64,000 nucleotides of DNA from Bisporella sp. PMI_857 (GCA_021307315.1 JAJSPD010000079.1:62001-126000); one strand, 5' to 3'. Positions 22,845-35,333 are shown, numbered from the stretch's first letter. The notes: generated by a model not told the origin, from the letters alone. Made by a program: numbers and translations.

Positions 22845-25800
22845 CGTGTCAGTGGCTGAAGCTTAGCTACTATATGAAGTTATGCAGGAATTCGAATATA
22901 TAAGGTGGCTGTTCCAATCATTGACTTGGTGATAAGAAGAAAAATGGAAAGTCAGGCTCTTTATATAGTTCGATTTTTGTATGTATACTGTACTGAAAGT
23001 GTTTCAAAGAACGCTTTTCAATAGGTTATCTCGTCGCTACTCGTGCCGTGATGATCAGGACTGGTGATGATAGAAGGACCTCTTTTGGAACGGTTGCTTG
23101 TCAGCAATTGTTACAGTAGGTAGAGATATGACTCCTTACCAATCTTCGTATGCATCTAGTCATCAAAATGGCTGTCATCATAATCTCGCAATCATACAGC
23201 TTGTAAATGCGAGAATCGGCTGAATCCCTCACCGTCAGCTTCGGGTTGTGACCATTAGGAGCTCATTCCCATCTAGCGAGATAGCCTATCCACAGTTTCG
23301 ATTATAAACTCGGACTTTCGATTTCTACTAGGGGAGTGGTAAGAACCATAAAACCGGATGTAACAAGCCGTAAGACTTGCCGTTACACTGAAGGTTCATT
23401 GGTGTTTTGGTTTGTAAGCAGGGACGCGGTCACTGATCAAATATGATAGATGGTAACCGTTGCAACTTGTGTCAGACAAACGCCTGTAGGTGATAATATC
23501 ACAGAACATATCGTAGAATAGGGCATAGAAATTTGATTGTAGAGCTAATAGAATCGACCATCTAGAGGTTCAAAACAGGGGTTCTCACGCCAAGGCCAAA
23601 TGCGACTAGTAAGCTTGGCCGTTCCACAACCCGCGCTTCTAGACTTGTATGAAGATATCGTAGTTGACTTAATCATGAAGCTTCTTTCTACCGGGAAGAA
23701 TCCAGCCTTAGATAGAGCCTTCGCTTAGTTGGATCCGCAAAGGGTTCCAAATTCCTCAGCCCCTGGTCCTCTGGGGTCCTAATAAGTTCCATGCAAGCTC
23801 CAAAGCTCCAAATACGAATGCAGGCGCTTTCTATTAGTCTAGGGAGTCTAGTGAGGTGCTGGTTTTGCTCTACTAAGATAGATTTAGGAGTTTTTATTCG
23901 AAGTCGAGCAAAGTAGTAATACGCATCGTTTTAGGGACACCAAGCCTTGCCGCATACTTTTTCCCTTCTGGGACAACTCATCAGAAATCACGCTGTATAA
24001 GGGTCTCACCTTTCTCCAACAGGAAGGTTTATATTAAGTCAAGGAGCCGAACTGAATGCTGCCACAGCCCCTTCCCCGGGCAGCTCCTATTCTGGTGGAT
24101 TAGTCCATATTATGCTGAGAAAGAGGTCGAGCTAAGTACTGCTACGACCCTCACCGCGGGGCATTACACCCGTGCTCTGACCTAACCTATGTTGCGACGA
24201 GACGGGTTAAGTACCACCACAGGCCCCTCATCCACGATTTCATCCGCTCTGCATCAGTCTTAAGACCCAGTAATCAAAGTCAGTCGTCGTATACCCAGAC
24301 CCCACTGATCAATACAACTTTACCACCGACGTGATTCTGCCTTGCCGTGTTTTGAATTTCCTAGGTATTTAGGAGCGAGCCGTGATGCAAACCTCTCCCT
24401 CGCCGCAGCCCGCCATTGGACGAATCACACTAGGCGCGATCCTGATTTTTCGTGAATTTCCCAACTAGGCATGGCGGGCCAAGGCTTGCCATCCTTTCCC
24501 AGCGTGAGATTTGTCTACGCATGAATTTTGAAACACTTAGAAATTACGTTAGTTCCAAGATCCCCCCACTAGTGTCGCTTGCCGCCGAGATGACTCTGCT
24601 TTGTATTGTTTGGATGATTCTTTGGCTGAACCCAACCATAAGCCTTCCCTAAGCCCAGTTCGCTGTTGATGAATCTTACGACAGCGGACAGGCATACTAG
24701 TAATAATTAACTCTTTTTGTCAAGCAATTCTGCTACCGAGATGGCTCTGCCTTGCCTTAACTGCGTGTAATTCTTTGCTTCTTATACTAACGGAGCCCAG
24801 CTATGGACCATCTCTTAATATAATTCCGGTCTTGCCTAATTCAAATGCGGCGTCTATATTGCCCAGTCTTGCATAATAATACTACACTAGACGTTGTATT
24901 CCCGTTCTATGGCGCAGCTTTGCTGTTAAGATGATTGCACATCATCTTGTATAATAACATGCTCGTGAGGAGCGTCAAGTGTTGAAACTACATAGAAGCA
25001 TATTTTGATAGTAATTACGGAGTAGTGTTGTGCGGTTCAGGTTTGAGAGAGATCCAAAATCGGCACTGGGAGGAATCTTTATAAATACTGGCAGGGGAGC
25101 GAAAACAAATTTTCTGCTCAGCGACAGTACTATCTTAAGCTTCTAAATATAAACGACAGAGAAACTATAACCGACTCTAAAGAGGCCGGAAGTGACCCCA
25201 TTACTTAATATACTTCGAGCACGTATAGTGAAAGCAATAAATACGCTTTTAAAAGCGTGAATAAAATCAATACAGTCTATAATCGTTTATTACAGTAAGT
25301 CTTACTATCGGAATGCCTACTATGAAGCAAAAGGAGTAGTAGCTATTGACTACGCTCTTGCTGCCGTGGTTCTGGTGTTCGTTAGTGTTCGTTCTGCGGC
25401 TCTAGTTCTACGGAGTTGAGTGATGTCGAAATCCCACTGTTTCAGGTGCTGGTCACAAGGTCATAACTACATACAAATAGCTACCAACACTTACTTTTTA
25501 AATATACGTCGCAAGCATACTTTCGCATATTCCATTACTGCGACTTCTGCTGACCGACAAAGTCAATTAGATGCAAGGGTTTGTAAATAACCAGATAACT
25601 TTTTACCCCTAAAAATAAGAGCTTACGTTTTATATAAACATTATTAAAAATAGACAACCCATACCGCTTGTAGACTCTCGGGAAAAATACTAGTTCCACT
25701 TTTATGCCAGATAGATAAAACCAAACTGTGTACCGTGTGTGCTAATATCAAGCACTACGCTGTGAAACTAGAAAGCAATATTTATGCATAACTGATGTGT

Positions 25801-26233
25801 GTGGTAATAGGCGGTTACCTATGTAGGCGTTAGAAAGTATAATAGTAGCTGGATTATATCGATTATCTTTACTTAGAAAGATGGATTTGTTATATGCGTA
25901 GTGCTAGACTAGTAAGAGAAGAAGGTTATCTGGTTGACAAGCGGGCTCGTCTTGCGGTTGGCCTCTAGGTTTGTGATAGCAAAGCGGGGAAATTAATTCC
26001 CAATCGCCTTCAACCACTGCGCTGAGGGCAGCCTCTAGCGTGGCCAGGTTATCATATCAGATTTGCCACTCATCAAGACTCACCATTTGGTCGTATTAGT
26101 GTAAGCATAGTCATAAAGAACGATAACAGCTTAGACGCTAGCAGATCCCACAAAGAAAATCAAAGAGTTAGACAGAACAGACAAGACAATTCGAATTTGC
26201 AAATTTCCAACGTACTCGATGCACATAGCTTTT
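22845..26233. other. 3.4-kb gene-free degenerate region
   Basis: No gene supported. Short open frames lack motifs. Tandem-like decayed units occur at 24047-24240, and related phrases (gccgagatgactctgc at 24583; accgagatggctctgc at 24735) recur about 150 bp apart, suggesting old transposon or satellite remains. From 25000 to 26200 the sequence is AT-rich with no visible structure. Confidence 0.5.
24047..24240 (+). repeat. Three degenerate units with roughly 78-80-bp spacing
   Basis: Related units begin near 24051 (actgaatgctgccac), 24131 (gctaagtactgctac) and 24207 (gttaagtaccaccac). Each is followed by a C-rich segment (agccccttcccc, gaccctcaccgc, aggcccctcatcc). The spacing is 80 and 76 bp. 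Confidence 0.45.
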
Positions 26234-27110
26234 CTACAAAATGGTGATCGTCTTCACCTGGCACTCTTGGAGTTCGTTTATAGCAAGCTCCACCGAGCCT
26301 CGGAGTTGTGTAAGAAAGTGGATAGACGAGCAGGAGACGTAGTTTGCCATCTTTGGGATAGGCATCATATGACCACGTATGACGAGCTTACCATCGGATA
26401 CTCTTCCAAAGGGCGATTCGACCAGGATTACTGAGCATTCGATGATATTAATATTTTCGTCGGGCTCAAATCTCCAACCCGGGCCGCCAAGGTCGGTCAT
26501 AACATCGGCATAGAAAATGCATCCATCGATTGAGGCCCAGGACCACGAAGGCGCACGATATTCCTTACGTTTCCTCGAAGGGACGATGTGTTGTTGAACT
26601 ACCCATGCCAAGTCACGGATGAGACTGTTGCGCCAAAAGCCAGCAAGATAAGTGTCACCTAGCTCGTTATGGAAGCGGGATGCTACGGCCGATAATGCTA
26701 GAAGCTTATCGTGAGGCTCTGAGATTGACCTCTGGGAGTAGCCGGAAACTATTATCTTCCGGCACTTGTGTACTTCCATGTTGTTAAGGCTATGTGTAGG
26801 AACCAAGTTGTCTGCACCGTCATTTCGAGTACCATGCAATATGGCAGCAGCATAGGATACATCATTTATGCCAGTTTGTATCGCATATTCTCTCCAGGAT
26901 AAAGGACTGCCGAACGACTCGAAATGCCCAGGGGTTTTGAGAAAGAGCTGGTAGCTGCTGTAGATCAGGAGCCGGGGAGCAAGCAGAGATTCCTAGTAAG
27001 TCCATCCTCGATAATCTATCGGATTCTTGGCCATTACATACGACGGGAGGATGTCCCGGAGGAACTTGAGAGAGATGGTGCCGACGTTTCCACTGGGGCA
27101 CAAGAAACCC
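26234..27110 (-). pseudogene. 3' fragment of a HET-domain gene
   Basis: The minus strand reads the region C-terminal to a HET domain: MAKNPIDYRGWTY, stop, ESLLAPRLLIYSSYQLF, then SFGSPLSWREYA, HDKLLALSAVASRF, DTYLAGFWRNSLIRDLAW and YRAPSWSWASIDG. The WTLQE..L.PR and DKL.ALS..A......YLAGLW...L hallmarks are clear. A TAG at 26993-26995 replaces the usual Gln of WTYQES (CAG to TAG). The HET domain itself (SY.WG, ID..CINQ) is absent, because homology stops near a GGGTT tract at 27147. The remnant ends with a normal-looking tail at 26234. It is not functional as it stands. Confidence 0.8.
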
Positions 27111-27146
27111 AGGGGAATAGGACTCGGTCGTCTGCCAACTAGACTG

Positions 27147-27241
27147 CGGACTGGGTTGGGTTGGGTTGGGTTTTCGACCTTTCGACCCAATCCACTGGGG
27201 CCCCAGTGGGTTGGCTGGGTTATCATAATATTTTACAACCC
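27147..27241. repeat. GGGTT microsatellite with facing AACCC words
   Basis: Four gggtt units are followed by a cgaccttt/cgaccca stretch, a perfect GGGGCCCC core (within cactggggccccagtg) and then aacccaaccca. The whole forms an imperfect inverted arrangement of about 95 bp at the truncation point of the HET pseudogene. The unit is not the usual fungal telomere TTAGGG. Confidence 0.65.
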
Positions 27242-27659
27242 AACCCAGTAGGTTGCCAAGCTATTATTAATATATTACTAATACTAATTGGTTCACGGTT
27301 CCTGGCTGCACATTGTACGTAGTTAATTTATTCATGGCCATTTAATTCCCGGCCGTCACGTAGTCAATTCATGGCCTTTTGCATTCTGGCTCAACGCGAC
27401 TAGTCATCACGTATGAGCAGCTTTATATTACGCGATAAGTTTCCTTTGTACTTAGAACTCAATTCAACCTTTTTACCTGTATTGACCCACAGCTCTACAA
27501 GCTACAATACACTCTCTGCTACGCTCTATTGAATTCACGTATACAACGCAACAAAGAGCTAATTTCTAATTGCGATTTGAAATTTGATCAAATATCATAT
27601 TCTATTACTTTATTTTGCGTTGTTGCACGTTGGTCGTTATATCATGCGGTAAATGCCAG
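27242..27659. other. Intergenic region downstream of the aldo-keto reductase
   Basis: No gene seen. A cgcgataagtttcctttg...tgacccacagctctacaag stretch looks like generic AT-rich flank; it probably includes the reductase 3' end. Confidence 0.4.
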
Positions 27660-28829
27660 TCATTGCTCGAATGTGCTGATAGGCTTTGAGTCGCCCACCC
27701 AATCAAAGGTTCCTGCAATATTAGTGAGCCAAACATCTTCGGGGCCATGTAGCATTTCCGACTGATCGTCATCATCGCCGAATAGAGTGCCGCTAAGGAA
27801 AGTATGCGGAAATCCGTGATCGAAATGGTAAGCCGCATCAATCTTTTTCATATCATCATCCGAAAGAGCAATTCTCAATGCATCAACATTCCCCTTGATG
27901 TGTTCAATCTTCCGTCCCCCAACAATCGGGAAAACATAGGGAGCTTTATGCAACACATAAGCCAAGGCGATACTCGTAACAGCGCTATTTTTTGCCTCTG
28001 CCAATTCCTCCAAAACTTTCGACACCTTTTTATAAACAGCCTTGACCTTTCCTCTGCGGCCAGGATTATTTTCCTCTCGTTCCTTAAATCCTTCCCCAGT
28101 CTGAAATTTTCCTCCGCCCAAAGAACCATAAGGTAAGAGAGCCATACCCTCGTCTTTGGCCATAGGAATAATGTCCCGCTCGAAATCCCGTGTAGCTGCA
28201 TTCCACAAACCCTGGTAAACGACAAATTGACGCAATCCGTGATCACGCGCGTATTGGTTGGCTTTGGAAACGACCCAGGCTGGAGTGTCGGAGACACCAA
28301 GATACAAAACTTTCCCGGCTGTTACTAGATCGTTCAAGCTATGCATCACCTCTGGAATACTGGTTGCGTAATCCCACCAATGCAAGTACAATATATCGAT
28401 GTAAGTAGTGTGCAACCTCTTCAACGAAAGCTCAACTGAAACCCTTAATGACTTAGCTCCGTTTCCCACAAAGTTAGATTGTATTTTATTCTTCTCGTGA
28501 AGTTGGAAGGCAGAAGTGTATTTCGTGGCAATGACCATTTCATCACGACAACCACGTGCCATGAGCCAGTCCCCAACCCATTCCTCTGACTCTCCGTTTT
28601 GGTAGCTGTTTGCCGTGTCGAGAAAGTTTCCCCCGAGGGACTTGAATGTGTCGAGAATAGCAAAAGTGGTCTCCTTGTCACATTCCCCCATGCGTTGTTT
28701 ATGCGCGTTGCCGAAATTCATAGCCCCAAGGCAGATTGGGGAGACTTTAACGCTGGCAGTCACCGACAGTTGGCGGTGGCGGAAAAGGGGAGACTCAGGC
28801 GCTGGGTATGGGGGGAAAGGAGGCGCCAT
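27660..28829 (-). CDS. Aldo-keto reductase (aryl-alcohol dehydrogenase / norsolorinic acid reductase type)
   Basis: NADPH-dependent carbonyl reductase of the AKR superfamily, cytosolic. An intronless frame gives 389 aa from the Met of MAPPFPPYPAPESPLFRHRQL at 28829; an upstream in-frame Met (28892) adds 21 unlikely residues. The catalytic tetrad is visible: Asp and Tyr in FLDTANSYQNGESE, Lys in ATKYTSAF and His in YLHWWDY. Further family marks are KVSPICLGAMNFG near the N-terminus, VVYQGLWNAATRDFERDI in the middle and FPIVGGRKIEHIKGNV near the cofactor phosphate site. Length is normal. Yeast AAD enzymes and fungal secondary-metabolite reductases share this form, so the substrate cannot be told. 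It stands alone between gene-poor stretches. Confidence 0.93.
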   Translation of the reverse strand: MAPPFPPYPAPESPLFRHRQLSVTASVKVSPICLGAMNFGNAHKQRMGECDKETTFAILDTFKSLGGNFLDTANSYQNGESEEWVGDWLMARGCRDEMVIATKYTSAFQLHEKNKIQSNFVGNGAKSLRVSVELSLKRLHTTYIDILYLHWWDYATSIPEVMHSLNDLVTAGKVLYLGVSDTPAWVVSKANQYARDHGLRQFVVYQGLWNAATRDFERDIIPMAKDEGMALLPYGSLGGGKFQTGEGFKEREENNPGRRGKVKAVYKKVSKVLEELAEAKNSAVTSIALAYVLHKAPYVFPIVGGRKIEHIKGNVDALRIALSDDDMKKIDAAYHFDHGFPHTFLSGTLFGDDDDQSEMLHGPEDVWLTNIAGTFDWVGDSKPISTFEQ

Positions 28830-31118
28830 GTTTGACAGTCGTAAGACAGTAACTTGGACGTAAATGAGAACGTATTTCCAAATAAAAGACAAGAAGTTAT
28901 GGATGATTATTTGAGTTAAGATGAGAAACTGAATTGAATAGATTGGAATGGAGAAAATGGATATAGATATATAGTAATATGAGAGAGGTCCTTATCTTAT
29001 GGTTGAAAGCTATGTACAGATTCAAACTGCGCATTTAAACCTTGAAGTGGGTTCTTGGCGTTGACATGGGTTAGTACTTTTTGCGGCAAACATAACTAAT
29101 TAGGTTAAGGTAACAAGTGGTAGAGATACAAGTTAAATCCGAAAAACATGCGTGGAACGGAAACAGAAGTGGGCACTAGAATTAGGAGAAAGATAATCGG
29201 CAAAATTGGCAGTGTTCGCTTAACAAAGTGCAGACCTGGGAAGCATTTAAGGTTGACTAGGGAGTCCTAGCTGCATAATGTGGCATTAATGGGGAATGCA
29301 CTTTGCTTATCCGACGTCATCCGAGCCACGTCATTCGAGCCTTGTGCCTCGGACTTAGCACTATCTCCTCTGCCTGAGCATACATCGAAGCGATCATCTG
29401 CCGATGTAATAGCTCATAACTTTGGCCGGCTTTGCATATGGCATGATGAGCCAGTTGCTTTTGACTGATGAGCAACTCTGCATGGGTCCCCATTCTCTAA
29501 ATTTTACATCATTGGTGAAGACGAGTCCTTGATGAATAGTTCTAATGAAAAGGCGGAGGGTGAGTTATAAGCCCTGCGTATTGGCCTTTTGAAAAAGGCC
29601 TAATAAGTACTTAAAATAGTACAGTAAAGCCAGTAAATGTGTAGGTTTTAATTTGAAATTTACGCTAAACGATATTTCACCTTCACATACTGAGTCTAAA
29701 GCTGTGTGAAAGATAGGCGATCAGCACAAATTTCTCCGTTGGCTTCTCGAACGCTTACCTTTGAGGACGGGGCATCACATTTGTCTCTCAGCCTCAACCT
29801 TCTCGTCACTCAGGCCTCTTCAAGTCCAATCCCGGTATCTGCCTTGTACACTCACTAGCCTAGGCCACACTCTTCTTTATTACTTTCATACATACACGAA
29901 CAATTTTGATCTCTCTATTAAAGCTCTTACTGATTTAGCATACTAAATGTGGCAGTGGTGGATTATGCCAGCTGTGGTCATTGGTTGAATATGTCTAAAT
30001 ATAGTTCATGCCGTTGATATAAGATCTTTGTAAAGCTTTTCTGGGTGAGAGTAATCTTCGCGATCGATAGCAGTTGGGGGAATGTTGTCAAGTAGCGCTT
30101 ATGCCGGCTTGAAACCGTCCGCTGCATATTCTGCGTTTATAATCAATCAGAGCCTTTGATAGCTTGGGGGAAATGATTACGTGAGTTCAGTTAAACAAAG
30201 AACTTTTAATCATTTACTCTGAGGAATTTCTTTAAGCAAATAGTCCTTTACAGTATTACATAAAGCAAGAAAACGTTTACGCAAGCGATAGGGAAAGAAA
30301 GCTAGTACAGCTGGGTATCTTGCGATTGGGAGGTAGGAGGGACTTAAATTCTAACAAGTTCAAACAGCTGACCTAAATTACTTGATACAACTTATTGCTC
30401 AGGCGAGAAGCTCACACGTGATATGAAATAACAGACTCGCCTCGTCTTCTTTCTATTTATGCAGAGGTAGCCTAAAAGTTTGTCGCCGCCTTTTCCGTAG
30501 CCGAGGACTTGCCTTGGTTACTGCGTCAGCTGGTGGTTCTTAAAAATATGGTAGATATATGTAATGAATTCACTTTGAAATCCCTGCATGGAAGTGCTCA
30601 ATTTATTCGAAGTATCATATGGGGATGATGGAGATGGGATTGACAAGGTGGATGAAGAAGATGGGGAGGAGAATGAGAATAATATAAGGCATTCCGAGGA
30701 TACCCGTGATTGCGAACGTTCACGACGTGATGGCCTATATATGCCCTCAAAAATTTTGTCCAAATGAGTGCCGTGATTATTTCAAACCCCCTCCAATCTG
30801 TCATTTTTGTGTTTGCACCCCGTCCTTTAGAAAGTTCCTCCGTCTAGCACTGCCTCCGCCTTTCCTCCACTATCTGCGCACTCATGACGTCGTGCCTGAT
30901 AGTTTCTGATCATGAATCGTTTAGCGAATAAGTCACATTGATGTCAGATTTGAGACAAAACATACGTCGAACTTAACTGGAGTTGTTACTGGTGCAGGGA
31001 TCGGCGGTCCTGGTGAAGTTCTTTCCACAACTACCACATTTGTTGCGGTCGACTAGCTCGACAGGATTGATGACATTGCCAAGGGTTAGCACAACTTTGA
31101 CGTGACTTTGCATGTTGC
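28830..31118. other. 2.3-kb intergenic region
   Basis: No gene recognised. The part next to 28830 is the presumed reductase promoter; a pyrimidine-rich stretch on the minus strand lies at 30600-30690. Short open frames at 29280, 29761 and 30706 carry no motifs. Confidence 0.45.
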
Positions 31119-32895
31119 TTAAGTACTGCACTTCATGAATTCATAACACCTCTCAAGTGGCGCAATGACATCTAGGTAGAACAACTCTTGAAGTTGAGTG
31201 TCCTCCAGGTTCAAGGTCCTGGTATCGAAATTACATCTAAGGCATCGTTCAATGGCAGCGAAATATGGACCTTCTTTCTCTCTTATGCTCTTATCGATAC
31301 TCTCAGCCAGTCGATTGGCTTTTAGGTACTCGGTGGAAGGATGCGGGTTTCCCTGTCTATCGAGGTCTTGAGGATCGGATGGAATTGACTCGATGGGACA
31401 TCCGAAATATAGCTCAAGTAAAACAACTGCGAGAGCGAAGAGGGAGGGGTTCGTCCACGGGTGAGGTCCAATTGAATGACTAGTTGCAAAAACCTGTTGA
31501 GCAGTTGTGGGCTTTCGAACATAGAGATGATCTACAAAAGACATTTCACTGCCTATGATAAAGTAGATATCATTTTTGCTCCAAGCTGTATGCAGCCAGG
31601 GGGTTGCGTGAAGTTGAAGAACTGTCGATGCAAGAGTGACCGAGAGTTGATATCTCTCTTTGATGCCGTAGTTATATCTTCGCATATAGGATGTCCGTCT
31701 CGCAGAGTTCTTCGCCCGTAAGACTTGGTTGAGGGATATGATTGTTCTTTCCTCATCTTGGCAGCTGGAGTAGATGTGGTGTCGGCACTGGTGGTAGTCG
31801 AGGAAACCGATGCAACTAGTGGTTTGTGGTGCCACACTCAGGGCTTGGCAGAGCGAAGCAATCTTGGATCCTGATATTGGAAGCGGTTGCGGACCTGCGA
31901 ATGATACAGAGCGGGCGGTATGCCTAGGAAATTAGATTAATTAGACTCGCCTTCTTGATCTAGATCACTCACTGTGGTGGTTCCAGGATCTCCGATGGTT
32001 TGATCTGGGCTTGCCTCCAAGCCCAGGGTCTGGAGCCAGGATCACATCGTGGAGAGAACGAGAAGAGGACAAGAAACTGGTAAGACTCTTCGGCTTCAAG
32101 GTCAGCCTTTTTCCTGGCCTCAAGTCGCAGGTTAACAGTATGATCTGAGGCACAGCTACACTTCCAATTTATGGAGTCAAAAAGGCTTGCCGCGTACTGT
32201 CGAATCAAGGACCAAAATCTCGTATTGGAGCTGCGGTTCCGCTCACGCCTTGGGGCTTCTAGTTCTATAACATCCCCAACGAGTGAACTGATCCGGTTTA
32301 TGTCCAACTCAATTTCCCTTATAGCGCCTGCAAATTCGTCGCGGTCGAACCCAAGCATGATCGCTTTCCACGATCCTGTCGTTTTTTGGAAGAACCGCTC
32401 TCGAGCTTCCGTCTTCTCAACTCCATTCTTTCCAATCCATTTGGGCTAGGGATATCGTGTCAGTCTGGTCCCAAGTATGTAAATGTATTGATGCGGCAAT
32501 ATCACCTTGAAGTCGTCCCTCAATCCCAGTTTCTTTGAAAATCTGTCTAGCCGCACGAAAACTCTAGCAACCAGCTGTTTGTATCCAATATAGTCGTCCC
32601 GTAAAAGGTCTTGAAGATGCCTATCAAGCTCAGAACTGGCCCATTTTGGGCCTTTTGGATGTCTCAACAACTCGTCTATGTCCTCAGGGGGTAGCTGGAG
32701 TCGGATAAGTAGTTTCTCGCAGCTTCGTCGGTAGCTCGAATTCACGACCCGGAAATCGAGTGCGAGATTCTCGACGAGGGCTTTATAGCCTACAATGCTC
32801 TTTATCGTTCTTATGCCGTTTCCGTATTGTTCCAACGCAGATATCAGGAGTGGAACCGATCCAAGAACAACCCCTGCGATCTCGAAGCCGGACAT
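31119..32895 (-). CDS. DUF7580-like fungal protein with HeLo-like N-terminus
   Basis: Three exons, 32895-32506, 32445-31973 and 31923-31119, sum to 1668 nt (555 aa). The N-terminus MSGFEIAGVVLGSVPLLISA is the standard opening of a large fungal family that begins with a helical, HeLo/prion-inhibition-like segment. It is followed by coiled helices (ENLALDFRVVNSSYRRSCEK; PEDIDELLRHPKGPKW). The C-terminal half, with YQLSVTLASTVLQLHATPWL, then HTAWSKNDIYFI and NPSLFALAVVLLELYFGCPI, is the kinase-like but non-catalytic DUF7580 region. The donor of intron 1 (GTGATA) is weak. It is divergent from the C2H2 gene with only about 460 bp between starts. Such proteins are linked by their N-domain to fungal NLR-type signalling; a role in non-self response is inference. 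Confidence 0.8.
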
Positions 32896-33351
32896 TGTCG
32901 CATGGTGGGTCGTGAGCCTCGTGGAATCAGATGCTTGGTTGCGCGCTGTCTGCGAATGATGTTAGCAGTAATTTATCTGGAATTTCTAGAGACAACTTAC
33001 AGGATCTGAGTATACGGGATCTCAAGACAAGATGGAAGTCGTGTTGTCCAGCTCATCCTCGAATATTGGGGGGGGGGGGGGGCCAAGCACTATTCAGCTT
33101 GTGGCTGAAGCCTGCAGGGGTCCTCAATGGAACGGTCCGTGTCGTCAGGCTTCACTCCCGCCTTGTCATCTGTGCATTTTAAGAACTAAGAGAGATTCCT
33201 CTTCAAGCAGCCATCAAAGAAACAACCTCAAATCAAAGCCGGATCGAATAATGAGCGCTTTGAAGACCGTTTTCCCATAAAGAGAGCCTCGGTATCCAAG
33301 ACTTTGAGGATCAGGCTTAGGACGATGCCCTAGCCTTGGCAACTCATTCAA
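32896..33351. promoter_or_regulatory. Divergent intergenic region of the DUF7580 and C2H2 genes
   Basis: 456 bp between two start codons that face away from each other, so it should hold both promoters. It includes an uninterrupted run of 15 G (33068-33082). No clear TATA box is seen. Confidence 0.45.
33068..33082 (+). repeat. G15 homopolymer
   Basis: Fifteen consecutive G between attt-like flank and ccaagc. It lies inside the divergent promoter region. Its true length may be uncertain, because long G runs are error-prone in sequencing. Confidence 0.9.
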
Positions 33352-35333
33352 ATGGAAGAAACCATCGCATCCTGCCACCAAAAGTGCTACTTGAGCTTCA
33401 ACCGGATCCTGACATCTTTGCAACAGCCAAACCACCGATTTCCGGATTCAATATCACTTCCAGATGTATCAAATGAATTCGATCGATACAAACTTTGGTG
33501 TGGAAATGTTGGAGCAGCACATGCATTCCAAAATTATAGAATTTCGCTGGACTATCGCCTGAGAGATGCTCCGTTTTGGAAGGAACAAATATGCAGTATT
33601 CTCAACAGACTAGCTGAGACGGTAAGGGTAGCATCTAAAGCATCATAATTGCTTAGCCACTCACCTCCATTTCCCTTTTTCTGTGAGATACTTAGCCACT
33701 TCAACCAACTCTGCTAACGAGAGTGGAATCATATTAGCTTCAAAGAAGTACGTTCTCCCAACTCCTTATTATAGTACAAACTCATATATATGTAGTATCT
33801 TCGCTGCTTCAGGGGACATCGTTGCCCTTTGAAGCACAAACAACAAGCCCAATAGCTCTTAGTGCCAGCTCACGATCTGAAGTGAGCTCCTCTGAAGAAG
33901 ACGAAGATGACGATGCTTCATCTCAGGGCGAGAAGCAAAGACTTGCTAGAATCCGGGCTGCTGTTGCAGACATTGAGGGACCTTCCGATACACAGTTATC
34001 AACAGTGGACACATGGATGGAAGATCAAGATCAAAGCACATCCATATGTCGACCGCCGACTTCGGAAATGCCACAACTTATGGATTCCCTGCGCTTCACG
34101 TTGGGTTGCCTCTATAGAATTCCAATTCGGCGCCCCACTTCTATCGATAGACTAAAGAAATTATCATCCATCGATCTTTCTCACTTCGAGCCATTTGATA
34201 GCTCGTATGTCGCCGAGAGGTGCCCTACGGCAAGCGAGGTGTTGAAGCAGCGGCTTAAGGTAATGATCTCGAATCGTCGACGAGTCCTGAACTACCGAGC
34301 GCGTCATTACAAAAACATCAAACCAACTGTCCGTGTCGTGCAAGGTCCACTGATGGAACCTGGACCTGACTTGCCAAGGATCGAGGCATTTCACCAAAGA
34401 GAGTCAAACCAAAGCGAAGTTCAGAGTAGCAGGCCCAGTCAGGTTTCTAAAGCAACAACTTTCAAGCCTGATGACTTTCCGTATCCCCCTCCTGATCTCT
34501 TCAGCCCTGATGATGCCTCTGTTGCGGAGAGTACGCCGTCCTCAACGGTATCTTCATGGACTGGATCGCAGAAGCTGTACGTGCCGCCACGTCCCAAGCC
34601 GATATCGGGCGGAAACGCTTTTCTGTGTCCCTATTGCTTTGTGATATGTAAAGCCAAGAGCGATCATACTTGGAAGTGAGTGGATATTGAACATCAAGTT
34701 CGTTTCCCGCCATATTAATTCGCGTTCAGGCATCACGTACTTCGAGACCTTGAACCATATATCTGCACTTTCGGAAATTGCGACATGAAGGATCAACAAT
34801 TCGAGCACCGCGACGAATGGTACGAGCACGAACTTCAACACCACAGAATTGAATGGTGCTGTAACGCCGAATACCATCCTCCATATGCAACTCGACTCGA
34901 ATTCCTCGACCATTTGAAATCTCATCACCCCGAACTTCGCCTGGCTATACAAACGCCCGACATGATCAAGAGATTTCAGAGGCCTAAGCAAGAACAGTTC
35001 GGTGTCTGTCCATTCTGTGCCAAGAGCTCAAAGAAACTCAAGAGCCATGTATCGCGGCATATGGAGCAGCTTGCTCTGTATGTCCTGGGCGGAAACAATC
35101 AGGAAGATTCCGATATAGAGTCAAATACTTCTAGCGGCGCTAGAATAGCGAGATCTAATGATACTTGGCGGTCGGATGACAGCTCCCTGGATTGGGAGGT
35201 CGCTGAGTCTCCATCACTCGACAGGACACTGGCAGAAGAACTAGAGACAGAAGATCCACTCGATCAAGCCATCGTTCCAGATGCGGAAGATCCCGATTGG
35301 GATATGGTAATCAAATTCCCTACAGCCAGGTAA
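33352..35333 (+). CDS. C2H2-type zinc-finger protein (fungal AcuF-like family)
   Basis: Three exons, 33352-33621, 33813-34675 and 34730-35333, give 578 aa. It begins MEETIASCHQKCYLSFNRIL, the usual start of this family. An acidic Ser-rich linker (SSSEEDEDDDASSQ) and a Pro/Ser-rich region follow. Zinc-finger-like segments lie towards the C-terminus: FLCPYCFVICKAKSDHTWKH running into YICTFGNC, IEWCCNAEYH with FLDHLKSHH, and FGVCPFCAKSSKKLKSHVS. The C-terminus is acidic (DAEDPDWDMV). The function is unknown; relatives are called oxidoreductase AcuF-like only by database naming. Intron 1 is long (191 nt), and no in-phase extra exon was found within it. The end is uncertain: a donor overlaps the stop (CCAG|GTAAGC at 35330), and splicing there would run into the following Hsp70-like sequence. 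Confidence 0.8.

Noticed and set aside
27147..27241. Telomere-like repeat
   Set aside because: The units are GGGTT, not the TTAGGG of filamentous fungi, and the tract is short and internal.
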